From positions 1-64,000 of the forward strand of contig QCGC01000002.1 in NCBI GenBank assembly GCA_003278225.1: 64,000 nt of DNA, read 5' to 3'. Under the pieces are notes generated by a model that saw only the letters and a list, made by a program, of their open reading frames with translations, had not been told where the DNA came from and did no database searches. Position 1 is the stretch's first letter. Every line of letters starts with the position of its first letter. Below, piece after piece: positions 32,122-40,246 of the stretch. The stretch comes from Prochlorococcus sp. AG-363-P01. Lineage in GTDB: Bacteria; Cyanobacteriota; Cyanobacteriia; PCC-6307; Cyanobiaceae. A program made the position numbers and the translations under genes.

Positions 32122-32822
32122 AGCAAATCATTGCCATGCATGGCTGGGGTGGGGACAGCAATACCTGGAAAATGTGGGCACCTCAATTTCAAAAAGACAA
32201 ATGGCTATGGCAAAGCGTTGAACGGGGCTATGGAGAAATTGCACCTTTTAGTCCCAATTGGGTAAATGCACCTCATCAACAGCGGGTAGTCATCGCACAT
32301 TCTCTTGGTCCACACTTATTGAGAGAGGAAATATTGAAAGACTCAACAGATATTGTATTTCTATGCAGCTTCAGTCGTTTTATACCTAACGGGAGTAAAA
32401 GTCGTTCTGTAAAAACTGCTCTCAAAGGTATGCAAAGGCATCTAGGAACAGTTGATGAAGTAAGCATGCTAAACAAATTCCTTCAAAAAGCCTGTCACCC
32501 CAAAACAACAGATGGGATACCAGCAGGACCAATAACCAAAGGGTTATCCCTGAAAGGGCGGAAGAAACTTGAGTCTGACCTTCAAGTACTTATCAAAACC
32601 AATGGTTTACCCCAAGGGATACCAATAAACTCAAGAGTTCTAATTGTTCAAGGTCAAGAAGATTCAATAATTCTTCCTGAATCTAGAAGTTGCCTAAAAA
32701 AAGACCTTATAAATCATCTTGATAACCCACCAACGTATTGGGAAATACCTGGTGCTGGCCATTTGCTTCTAATCCCAGAAATTATAAAGCGAGTGCACTC
32801 TTGGCTGAGCTCAGATCAATGA
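32118..32822 (+). CDS. bioK: BioK-type pimeloyl-ACP methyl ester esterase
   Basis: A 234-residue alpha/beta hydrolase. The oxyanion/HGW motif is near the start (AMHGWGGDSNTW), the nucleophile is Ser62 in AHSLGPHL, a candidate acid Asp is in GQEDSIILPES, and the His is in GAGHLLLIPEI. Sitting between bioF and bioC, it fits BioK, the picocyanobacterial replacement for BioH, which removes the methyl group added by BioC from pimeloyl-ACP. It overlaps both neighbours as ATGA. The activity is inferred from position and fold. Confidence 0.86.
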   Translation: MKQIIAMHGWGGDSNTWKMWAPQFQKDKWLWQSVERGYGEIAPFSPNWVNAPHQQRVVIAHSLGPHLLREEILKDSTDIVFLCSFSRFIPNGSKSRSVKTALKGMQRHLGTVDEVSMLNKFLQKACHPKTTDGIPAGPITKGLSLKGRKKLESDLQVLIKTNGLPQGIPINSRVLIVQGQEDSIILPESRSCLKKDLINHLDNPPTYWEIPGAGHLLLIPEIIKRVHSWLSSDQ

Positions 32823-33574
32823 CCAGTCAATGGTCAAAACTAATTCTGAAGAATTTTGGGAACGCTGCTGCAAGTTATAACCAAGAAGCAAAACTGCAAA
32901 AAAGGTTTGCTTGGTTAATCGCTGAAAAATGCTCACAACAGCATATACCAAAAGGAATATGGGCAGATCTTGGTTCTGGGACTGGTCTTCTAGCAGAAGC
33001 ACTCGAAACACTACATCCTAATCAATCAGTCATCCGGGTTGATGCAAGCAAAGAAATGTTGATGCAACATCCAACCATCAGTCAAACCCAACTATGGGAT
33101 CTAAATTTTGGTCTACCCACATGGTCAACCCAGCCTGCTTTACTAGCCTCCAGCTTTGCTTTGCATTGGCTCAAAGATCCTTCCAATTGCATTCAAGAAT
33201 GGCTCAAGGCCCTGACCCCTGGTGGCTTTTTAGCTATTGCATTGCCTGTTGAAGGAAGTTTCCAAGAGTGGCATTTTGCAGCGAGCAAGAGTAGTGTCCG
33301 CTGTACAGCAATGCAGTTGCCTTCAAAGGAATTAATTCTGAAGAACTTGGATGCTAAACATATTCGCTATCAGAAATTACACATTTACAAAGACAAAGCT
33401 TCTAAAGTTAGCTCTCTTTTAAAGCCAATGATCAAGATTGGGGCTCATTCAACACCACAATTTAATCTTAAAGTTGGTCAGTGGAAGGAATTACAAAAAG
33501 CTTGGCCCCGCTCCTCTCTAGACAATACAGTGAAGCTCTCCTGGCTAATCCAACTACTCTTAATACAGAGATGA
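32819..33574 (+). CDS. bioC: malonyl-ACP O-methyltransferase
   Basis: SAM-dependent methyltransferase that caps malonyl-ACP so the fatty-acid machinery can build pimelate. I start it at the ATG at 32819, overlapping the bioK stop as ATGA; the open frame continues upstream only within bioK. The product has 251 residues with the SAM-binding ADLGSGTGLLAEAL motif and the LASSFALHWLKDP segment expected for BioC. Positioned between bioK and bioD. Confidence 0.94.
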   Translation: MTSQWSKLILKNFGNAAASYNQEAKLQKRFAWLIAEKCSQQHIPKGIWADLGSGTGLLAEALETLHPNQSVIRVDASKEMLMQHPTISQTQLWDLNFGLPTWSTQPALLASSFALHWLKDPSNCIQEWLKALTPGGFLAIALPVEGSFQEWHFAASKSSVRCTAMQLPSKELILKNLDAKHIRYQKLHIYKDKASKVSSLLKPMIKIGAHSTPQFNLKVGQWKELQKAWPRSSLDNTVKLSWLIQLLLIQR

Positions 33575-34218
33575 AGTCTGAACCTTCTGGATTTATCATT
33601 TGTGGAACGGATACTGACGTAGGAAAAACGATTGTTAGTGCTTGGCTTGTCCAAGGCCTAAACGCAATTTATTGGAAGCCAATACAAAGTGGATTAACCA
33701 ACGGAGGGGATACATATCAAGTTCGTCAGCTTCTCAAACTTCCAGAAACAAGGTTCATCAAAGAAGCATACAAATTTCAGGCACCTGTCTCTCCACATTG
33801 GGCAGCAGAGCAAGAACAGGAATTAATCAAGTCTGAAAATCTACTTTTACCATCTATTCGAGAAACTTTAATAATAGAAACCGCTGGTGGTCTTTTAGTT
33901 CCACTCACTCGACAATTACTCCAAATCGATCAGCTAATTCTTTGGGGCTTGCCAGTGATCCTTGTCGCAAGAACCAGTCTAGGTACTCTCAATCACACTT
34001 TACTAAGCATTGAGGCTCTGAGGAATAGAAATATCCCTCTTTTAGGTCTCATCCTCAATGGTCCTGAACATGCAGACAATCCAAAAACACTAAGTCAAAT
34101 AGGAGATGTTGAGGTTATTGCTCGACTCCCACCTTTGAAAGAGCTCAATGCCGAAATGCTTGCAAAAGAATGGCATAAACAATCTCTAGATATTACTTTC
34201 AAGCGACTACTCCGATGA
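33571..34218 (+). CDS. bioD: dethiobiotin synthetase
   Basis: Closes the ureido ring by carboxylating diaminopelargonate with ATP. I start it at the ATG at 33571 (overlaps the bioC stop as ATGA), giving 215 residues. The P-loop is GTDTDVGKTIVSAWL, the substrate Lys is in YWKPIQSG, and IIETAGGLLVPLT is a second conserved segment. Normal length. bioA follows 30 bases later. Confidence 0.97.
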   Translation: MKSEPSGFIICGTDTDVGKTIVSAWLVQGLNAIYWKPIQSGLTNGGDTYQVRQLLKLPETRFIKEAYKFQAPVSPHWAAEQEQELIKSENLLLPSIRETLIIETAGGLLVPLTRQLLQIDQLILWGLPVILVARTSLGTLNHTLLSIEALRNRNIPLLGLILNGPEHADNPKTLSQIGDVEVIARLPPLKELNAEMLAKEWHKQSLDITFKRLLR

Positions 34219-34248
34219 TGAATTTCCTTCAAGAAAAGAACTTTAGAC

Positions 34249-35532
34249 ATGAGTGAACCCCCTAGGACATGGGATCCAAATCTTTGGCCTCCATTTACTC
34301 AGATTGCTACTTCTAGTCCACCACAAGAAATTGTCTCTGGAGAAGGGGCCTTACTACTGCGCAATGATGCTCCACCAATAATTGATGCTATTAGCAGTTG
34401 GTGGGTAACTCTTCACGGTCATGGGCATCCCTACATTGCGAATGCAATTGCCAACCAAGCCCAAGAGTTAGAACAGGTTATTTTCGCTGATTTCATTCAC
34501 CCACAAGCAAAGCAACTAGCAAGAAGGCTTAGTCAAATAACTGGTCTTCAACGCTTATTCTTTTCAGACAATGGTTCCACTGCTGTTGAAGTTGCTCTTA
34601 AAATCGCATGTCAATGGTGGCAAAACCGAAATGAACCCAGACGTCAACTAATTGCATTTGAAGGAGCTTATCATGGCGATACTTTTGGAGCAATGGCCCT
34701 AGGAGAACGCAATCTCTTTAACGCTCCGTTTGAAAATATGCTATTCCCCGTCAGCAGACTTCCTTGGCCTGCCACTTGGTGGGGAGACAATAAAGTAGAA
34801 AAAAAAGAACAGCTGGTTTTAGACAAGCTAGAACAACTCCTTGAGACTCCTACAGCAGCAGTAATTTTTGAACCTTTAGTTCAAGGTGCTGGTGGTATGT
34901 CTATGGTTCGACCTGAGTTCCTTCAACAAGTAGAAAAAAGAGTACGTCAAGCAGCCGCACTTCTTATTACCGATGAAGTTTTAACTGGATTTGGAAGATG
35001 TGGAACTATATTTGCATTTCAGAAAGCTGGGTTACAACCAGATCTCATTTCTCTATCAAAAGGATTAACTGGGGGATTTCTCCCAATGGGCGTAACTATG
35101 GCTCATGAAAAAGTCTTTTCCGAATTCGTAGGTAAAGACCCAAATTTAACTTTTTGGCATGGACATAGTTTCACAGGGAATCCCTTAGGTTGTGCCGCTG
35201 CAAATGCCAGTTTAGATCTCTTGCTAGACAATCCTAACCAATATGAAAATTTTGAATCACGTCATATGCCGCACCTAAAAAAAATCATTACTCATTCAAA
35301 AGTCAAAAATGTAAGACTCACAGGCACAATTGCAGCTTTTGATCTCAATGTAGATGGAGCAAGTGGTTATCTGAATACTGCAGGACAAATAATTAAATCA
35401 CAGGCAATGAAAAATAATGTATTTATAAGGCCATTAGGAAATGTTGTTTATTTACTTCCTCCCCTCTGTATAAGTAATTCACAACTGGAAAAGTGCTATT
35501 GGGCTATAAATAAAAGTCTAGAATCTATTTAA
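34249..35532 (+). CDS. bioA: adenosylmethionine-8-amino-7-oxononanoate transaminase
   Basis: PLP transaminase using SAM as amino donor to make diaminopelargonate. The 427-residue product has the substrate-pocket Trp-rich N-terminus (WDPNLWPPFTQ), SSWWVTLHGHGHP, ADGSTAVEVALK-like FSDNGSTAVEVAL, the cofactor Asp in LLITDEVLTGFGR, and the PLP Lys in LSLSKGLTGGFLP. Last gene of bioF-K-C-D-A; bioB is not in the window. The next gene is convergent, 52 bases away. Confidence 0.97.
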   Translation: MSEPPRTWDPNLWPPFTQIATSSPPQEIVSGEGALLLRNDAPPIIDAISSWWVTLHGHGHPYIANAIANQAQELEQVIFADFIHPQAKQLARRLSQITGLQRLFFSDNGSTAVEVALKIACQWWQNRNEPRRQLIAFEGAYHGDTFGAMALGERNLFNAPFENMLFPVSRLPWPATWWGDNKVEKKEQLVLDKLEQLLETPTAAVIFEPLVQGAGGMSMVRPEFLQQVEKRVRQAAALLITDEVLTGFGRCGTIFAFQKAGLQPDLISLSKGLTGGFLPMGVTMAHEKVFSEFVGKDPNLTFWHGHSFTGNPLGCAAANASLDLLLDNPNQYENFESRHMPHLKKIITHSKVKNVRLTGTIAAFDLNVDGASGYLNTAGQIIKSQAMKNNVFIRPLGNVVYLLPPLCISNSQLEKCYWAINKSLESI

Positions 35533-35584
35533 CAAACTAACCTTTAGATTTATAAGAAATTATTATACTGGAATGCAAGCTTTT

Positions 35585-36106
35585 TCATAAAGATGTGATT
35601 AGGAAGAAGTTAGAAGATGTCATCGCATGTGTTTGAAATTGAACTTCATCATAACTTGTAGCAACATTAAGCCAACTTGGTCGAACCTGCATCTCCCTTC
35701 CCTGAGAGAAAGCAAAAATTATCGCCAATAATGAGCTGATCAAAAAGGCTACTGTCAACAATAAAAGAGAAAATAATTCACCTCCAGAAAAAGCCCTGCG
35801 AACTTCAAGTGCCTTATTCTTTTTATTATGGTTTTTCCCTGCTTCAACAGGCTCTGCAAAATGAGTCATATAACTCTTTTTCACTGCAGCCAAACTTTCG
35901 TCATAAGCTTTTCTCTGGATAGGATCCGACAAAAGTTCATATGCCTCACAAACCTGGTGAAATCTGCGGGCCGCTTCCTCAACAGGCAAAGCAGAGGTGT
36001 CAGGATGTAATGCTTTACTCAAGCGATGAAATGTCCTCCGAAGAGTAATCCCATCAACCGAAGGGGAGACTCCCAACAATTCATAATGATTTCTTGTGGA
36101 AGTCAA
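35585..36106 (-). CDS. membrane-anchored DnaJ-domain protein
   Basis: A 173-residue protein with an N-terminal J domain (residues 5-70) carrying the HPD tripeptide at 34-36, which stimulates Hsp70 ATPase. It lacks the G/F and zinc-finger regions, so it is a class III (DnaJ-like) co-chaperone. A single transmembrane segment follows at about 111-133 (LFSLLLLTVAFLISSLLAIIF), so the J domain is likely membrane-tethered. The start is TTG at 36106. The client and partner Hsp70 are unknown. Confidence 0.87.
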   Translation of the reverse strand: MTSTRNHYELLGVSPSVDGITLRRTFHRLSKALHPDTSALPVEEAARRFHQVCEAYELLSDPIQRKAYDESLAAVKKSYMTHFAEPVEAGKNHNKKNKALEVRRAFSGGELFSLLLLTVAFLISSLLAIIFAFSQGREMQVRPSWLNVATSYDEVQFQTHAMTSSNFFLITSL

Positions 36107-36189
36107 AATCTAAAAACAACCATTATGAAAAGAAATTCTAGGAATTTAACCCGTATTTCAACAGCTTCAAACGAAAATTTACTTTCTAT

Positions 36190-36933
36190 ATGACAATTCA
36201 ACCCTGCTTCGAGAAGCCAAATGCTGCCTTATGGGAAAAGTTGAATTGGTATCCAACTGCAAGACAACTTGAACAATTTTCAACTGTTCAAAAGCTACTT
36301 AGTTATTACAACACGCAAGTTAATTTAACTAGGCTGATCCACGGAGAAGATTATTGGATTGGACAAATATTTGATAGCTTATGGCCTTTCCAAGCAGAGC
36401 TTAATCATCAACCCGAAAAACTCACTTGCATCGACGTTGGCACAGGTTGTGGATTTCCTGGTTTCGCAATAGCAATAGGTCTGACAAAAGCAACTATTAC
36501 ACTTGTTGACTCTACAAAGAAAAAAACAAAAATTCTCAAAGAAATCTCTAGAGAGCTTGGTCTTAATTCGCGAATCAATGTCCTTACTGAAAGAATAGAA
36601 TCCACCGGGCAAAACAGGCATTACCGAAGTAGATATGATCTAGCAATAGCTCGTGCAGTTGCGGATGCACCAGTAGTAGCTGAATATTTAATACCACTAA
36701 TAAAGCAAACTGGAGAAGCCTTATTATTTAAGGGTAACTGGTGTCAAATTGAGAGTCAAAATCTCACAAAGGCTCTCACAATTCTCAATGCCAGTATTGA
36801 GAAAATTGAAAGTATCGAACTTCCATCGAACAGAGGCAAACGCCACCTCATCAGACTCAAATCACTTGCAACTTGTCCGTCTGTCTATCCAAGATCGATT
36901 GGAGTACCTGCCAAAAAGCCATTAGGTCTTTAA
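36190..36933 (+). CDS. rsmG: 16S rRNA (guanine-527 N7) methyltransferase
   Basis: RsmG/GidB adds a methyl group to G527 of 16S rRNA. The 247-residue product shows CIDVGTGCGFPGFAIAIG (SAM site), LVDSTKKKTKIL, and RYDLAIARAVADAPVVAEYL with the family's ARAVA segment. ATG start. Its last codons overlap by four bases the stop end of the convergent aldo/keto reductase gene, leaving no room for a terminator. Confidence 0.96.
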   Translation: MTIQPCFEKPNAALWEKLNWYPTARQLEQFSTVQKLLSYYNTQVNLTRLIHGEDYWIGQIFDSLWPFQAELNHQPEKLTCIDVGTGCGFPGFAIAIGLTKATITLVDSTKKKTKILKEISRELGLNSRINVLTERIESTGQNRHYRSRYDLAIARAVADAPVVAEYLIPLIKQTGEALLFKGNWCQIESQNLTKALTILNASIEKIESIELPSNRGKRHLIRLKSLATCPSVYPRSIGVPAKKPLGL

Positions 36934-38156
36934 GACGTAAACAATCTCTTTTGAGGTTTTCCCCCAATCCGATCACGTAATTTGCGAAGCAAGGCAGGAA
37001 TTTCCTTACACCAAGGACTATTGACCAAAGAGAGAGTCAACTCAGTCTCACTAATTTCATTATCAAGGCAATCAGCATTCTCTCCAGGGAACCAATGACT
37101 TGCATTACCCAGCAAGCCATAACGTGCTTTTGCATAACCTTCCATCCCCCAAGCTTCAATAAGATTATGTAACCAAAGCAATACGGGAATATTCATTTTG
37201 CCTGGTGTCTCCTCCCAACTTGGCAAACCTACCTGCCATGTAGCCAACCATGGCTTACCTAAAGCCTCTTTAGAGGCTTTATATAAACGCTTCTCTATTC
37301 CAGGTAATAATTCATCTGCTCTCTCAACCAAACCTACCGCTTCCAAATGGAGATCGATATCTTCAGGTCTTGCTGCACCAACACTAAGAGTGTGAACTCG
37401 CCGATCTCTTAAACAGAAGAGATCATTAAAAACTATTGGGTGTAAAGGTGAACACAAATTAATAAGTTTTTCAGATGGTGTATGCAAATGTCCTCCCTTA
37501 TCTGTGGGGCTAATTATAAAAACACCAAGGTCATATTTTTCAGCAACTTTTAATGCCTCCTCGTTGTCCTGACGAATAAAGTACCAATGAAGATTTACAT
37601 AATCAAATGCATTAGTCTGAATAGTGCGAACAATTAAATCAGTTGATCCGTGTGTAGAGAAGCCAACATGTCCAATGCGACCATCATCCTGCCATCGCCT
37701 TACTACTTCTAAGCATCCTCCAGGACGAATAGTCTGCACTAAATGTTCAGGAAGATTAAGTCCATGAATTGCCATAAGATCCAATCGTTGACACCCAAGC
37801 TTTTCAAAACTCAATTCAAGCTCTTTCTCAAATAATTTTGGGTCATCGCTAGGTGGAACTTTAGTCTGAAGCAATCTATTTGCATCAGGAAATTTCTCAC
37901 AAGCCCATCCAATCTGGAGTTCCGAGCTACCGTAATGTCTTGCAGTCTCAATATGTCTTACCCCACAATCTTTTGCCCTTTGCACAGTCCTTTCTAAGTT
38001 TCCTTGACTATCGAGAGTTACTTCACCAGCATTCATATCTTTCCAGCTTTGCTGAAAGCGCATACCACCTAATGATAAAACTGGCATCTTGATTTCTGTC
38101 CGACCAAACCGGCGGGATGGAAGTTCAGAAATGAGAGTTGAAGGTTTAGAAATCAA
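36930..38156 (-). CDS. aldo/keto reductase-family oxidoreductase
   Basis: A 408-residue protein: AKR barrel (residues 15-290) plus a C-terminal helical extension. The tetrad positions are Glu70 (HIETARHYGSSE), Tyr75, Lys99 (LLQTKVPP) and His131 (LMAIHGLN); the usual Asp is Glu here. The C-terminus has a few Cys but no clear CxxCxxC cluster. The TTG start overlaps the ferredoxin stop as TTGA, so the pair are likely translated together and may exchange electrons. The substrate is unknown. Confidence 0.85.
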   Translation of the reverse strand: MISKPSTLISELPSRRFGRTEIKMPVLSLGGMRFQQSWKDMNAGEVTLDSQGNLERTVQRAKDCGVRHIETARHYGSSELQIGWACEKFPDANRLLQTKVPPSDDPKLFEKELELSFEKLGCQRLDLMAIHGLNLPEHLVQTIRPGGCLEVVRRWQDDGRIGHVGFSTHGSTDLIVRTIQTNAFDYVNLHWYFIRQDNEEALKVAEKYDLGVFIISPTDKGGHLHTPSEKLINLCSPLHPIVFNDLFCLRDRRVHTLSVGAARPEDIDLHLEAVGLVERADELLPGIEKRLYKASKEALGKPWLATWQVGLPSWEETPGKMNIPVLLWLHNLIEAWGMEGYAKARYGLLGNASHWFPGENADCLDNEISETELTLSLVNSPWCKEIPALLRKLRDRIGGKPQKRLFTS

Positions 38157-38539
38157 TTCCTTCGTGACTTAATTCGTCTGGATACCTGAGGCAACTTCCC
38201 TAAATCTTGAATCTCCATAGCATCTAACTGAGCACGCAGGTCATCTAGTTGCTCAAATGGAACCCAATGAATGCAGTTAACTGGACAAGTTCCTATTGCC
38301 TCTTGAATAAGTTGAGTACTGTCTCCATCCTGTCTGATTGCTCTTGAACGGCCTAGATGCGGCTCAATAACAAATGTATTTGAAGCAACATGAGCACAAT
38401 ATCTACATCCAATACAAATAGATTCATCAACCCACACTGCCTTGTCACGAAGCTGTCCTCCAAGACAAGGTTCCTTACCATTAGGTTCGTAAAAAACTAC
38501 AGCCTTTGCTCTAAAAGCTGCCGAAGGAAGAGTGTCCAA
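38153..38539 (-). CDS. 4Fe-4S ferredoxin
   Basis: A 128-residue ferredoxin with CIGCRYC (Cys42, 45, 48) and a distal Cys85-Pro in TCPVNC, enough to bind one [4Fe-4S] cluster; Cys89 and Cys25 are extra. The charged N- and C-terminal extensions are longer than in classical bacterial ferredoxins. TTG start at 38539. It sits between ycf35 (10 bases upstream) and the aldo/keto reductase (overlapping TTGA). It is not the 2Fe-2S photosynthetic ferredoxin. Confidence 0.9.
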   Translation of the reverse strand: MDTLPSAAFRAKAVVFYEPNGKEPCLGGQLRDKAVWVDESICIGCRYCAHVASNTFVIEPHLGRSRAIRQDGDSTQLIQEAIGTCPVNCIHWVPFEQLDDLRAQLDAMEIQDLGKLPQVSRRIKSRRN

Positions 38540-38549
38540 TAGTCTTAAT

Positions 38550-38942
38550 TCAAGAGTCCCAACGAGTCACAACCAGTTCAATTGACCCATCCAAATTCTT
38601 TTTCTCTTCAGCGACCTCAAAACCCTCCTCTTTTGTCGCAGCTAAGACTGTATTTAAAGCATATCTCTGTGTTAACTGTGCAAGAAAACGTTCTACAGGC
38701 ACTTTTTGTTTCCAAAGATCCAAATCAGTAACTAATTCATAAGCCTGAGAAGAAGGATTCCACCGAAATCCAATGTCTCCGCCTTTGCTCATCATGACTG
38801 CCACTTCAGCTTTCACACTTTGCCCTCTATACCCTCTTACTAAAGTATTTCCTTCTTGGGGGTTATATCCCAAGTCAAGTAGAGCCTTTAGAAGAGGTTC
38901 TCTCTTACGCAGTTGAGTTTTAACAGTGCTGAAATGAGACAT
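38550..38942 (-). CDS. ycf35: Ycf35 family protein (DUF1257)
   Basis: A 130-residue member of the Ycf35/DUF1257 family, found in red-algal plastids and cyanobacteria. The start MSHFSTVKTQLRKREPLLKALLDLGY and the DIGFRWNPSSQAYELVTDLDLW segment are typical. The family function is not established to my knowledge. ATG start; it overlaps the DUF2997 gene by one base and precedes the ferredoxin by 10 bases, so the four genes form one operon. Confidence 0.92.
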   Translation of the reverse strand: MSHFSTVKTQLRKREPLLKALLDLGYNPQEGNTLVRGYRGQSVKAEVAVMMSKGGDIGFRWNPSSQAYELVTDLDLWKQKVPVERFLAQLTQRYALNTVLAATKEEGFEVAEEKKNLDGSIELVVTRWDS

Positions 38943-39148
38943 CAGATAAGTTGTTCTGAAGAAAGCGATTGTGTTTGGGACTCCTGGCGGATATAGGCCT
39001 CCGCAGTAGGTTCCCTACGTTGCACCACCCCTAATGCATCTTCAAGTTTTTCAGTCAATTGTTGACAGGACTGGCCTGAAAAGCCTTCTACCGACTCTTC
39101 AACTAGTCCGTCTTGACGAATTTTGAACCGCAGAGTGCGTTGGGGCAT
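38942..39148 (-). CDS. DUF2997 family protein
   Basis: A 68-residue protein with the short antiparallel-strand pattern of DUF2997 (RTLRFKIRQDGLVEESVEGFSGQSC). Function unknown. DUF2997 genes commonly neighbour DUF1257/ycf35 genes, as here. The ATG at 39148 begins the four-gene run DUF2997-ycf35-ferredoxin-aldo/keto reductase. Confidence 0.85.
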   Translation of the reverse strand: MPQRTLRFKIRQDGLVEESVEGFSGQSCQQLTEKLEDALGVVQRREPTAEAYIRQESQTQSLSSEQLI

Positions 39149-39237
39149 GCATCTGACGTTGAAGTAAAGGATGTTATAGAAAGAAATGCGCTTTTTGGAG
39201 TGCAGTTGTTACAAGGCTGTGTTTTAACTCAAGGATT

Positions 39238-40047
39238 TCAAGATATAAGGCCTTGATCTATTAGACGCTTAAGTCTCTGTTCAAGGGGCGGATTATCAAT
39301 TTGTTCAAGGACTATTCGGGCCTCATAACGTACGGATGGCTCTGAATCATTTAAAAGCACATTTAACAAAGTCTCCTCTATCTGATCTCTCTGAAGGACT
39401 TCTAAATTGTCATAAAGTCTTCCTAGAGCCCAAATACAATTACTCCGAACCAAAGGTTCATTATCAATTTCCAGATTTATTAAGAGCTCTCCAGCCGCTA
39501 AAGAAGCTTTTTTTGTTGAACTAGCACCTGCTTCAGCTAATGACCCTGAAGCCCAAAGCCGAACAGCTGCAACATCATTTTTCAGAGAATGGATCAGGGG
39601 CTTAAGAATTGGGGCATCTGCATAATTGCCTAAACTCCAAGCAGTTGCCTTGCGAACATAAGCATTGCTATCAGTTTGCAAAAGTTTGAGCAAGATCTTT
39701 ACAGCTCGAGGACAAGGATTTCGACCTAGAGCATAAACAGCACTCATTCTTTCGACCGGACAAGGTTCTTGCAAAAGAGGAACCAATAATGGAAGGGCTC
39801 TGGAATCCCGATGTTCACAAAACACTTTGAGACCCTGCAAACGCTTTTCATGGCCCTCTTTTAACCACTGCAACCCCAAATCACATTCTCTACTGACATT
39901 TAAGTCATCAGAATCAAAACCCTCCACATCAATTTCATCTAATGGATCCCCAACCAATTCCGCCTCTAGCTCTCTAGCAAGCAAATCAGGATCTATAGCC
40001 AGATTTGCTAAGGCTTCATCACTTGTAAGTCCTTGAGCATCATTCAT
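39238..40047 (-). CDS. HEAT-repeat protein
   Basis: A 269-residue protein with an acidic N-terminal 50 residues and then five to six HEAT-like helical repeats (for example PLLVPLLQEPCPVERMSAVYALG, LLKLLQTDSNAYVRKATAWSLG, LIHSLKNDVAAVRLWASGSLAEAG). Such proteins are scaffolds, and some cyanobacterial members (CpcE-type, IaiH) act in bilin attachment or Fe-S biogenesis. Because it lies 89 bases upstream of an operon with a ferredoxin, an IaiH-like role is conceivable but unproven. ATG start. Confidence 0.83.
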   Translation of the reverse strand: MNDAQGLTSDEALANLAIDPDLLARELEAELVGDPLDEIDVEGFDSDDLNVSRECDLGLQWLKEGHEKRLQGLKVFCEHRDSRALPLLVPLLQEPCPVERMSAVYALGRNPCPRAVKILLKLLQTDSNAYVRKATAWSLGNYADAPILKPLIHSLKNDVAAVRLWASGSLAEAGASSTKKASLAAGELLINLEIDNEPLVRSNCIWALGRLYDNLEVLQRDQIEETLLNVLLNDSEPSVRYEARIVLEQIDNPPLEQRLKRLIDQGLIS

Positions 40048-40077
40048 GAATAGATCCTAAACAGAATTAGATAATCT

Positions 40078-40203
40078 TCAATTCATTGGAGCTGGTGCAA
40101 GCATGTCACCAGGGAGCCAAATACGGGCACTAACAGCCAAAAAAGCCAGGCCAAACAGCCCAACAATCAAAATTGGAAAAAGAGTAGATCTCAAAAAGCT
40201 CAA
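40078..40203 (-). CDS. 41-residue single-pass membrane protein
   Basis: A short gene in the gap between the symporter gene and the HEAT-repeat gene. TTG start at 40203 (an in-frame stop lies just upstream), stop TGA at 40078-40080. The product has one membrane helix (LFPILIVGLFGLAFLAVSA) followed by RIWLPGDMLAPAPMN. The size and topology resemble the small accessory subunits of photosynthetic and NDH-1 complexes, but I do not recognise which. It is supported by clean topology and position, not by a firm homolog. Confidence 0.6.
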   Translation of the reverse strand: MSFLRSTLFPILIVGLFGLAFLAVSARIWLPGDMLAPAPMN

Positions 40204-40246
40204 GGTTCAAGTTTTATTTTTAATTATTCTGCCTGCATAACCGTAA

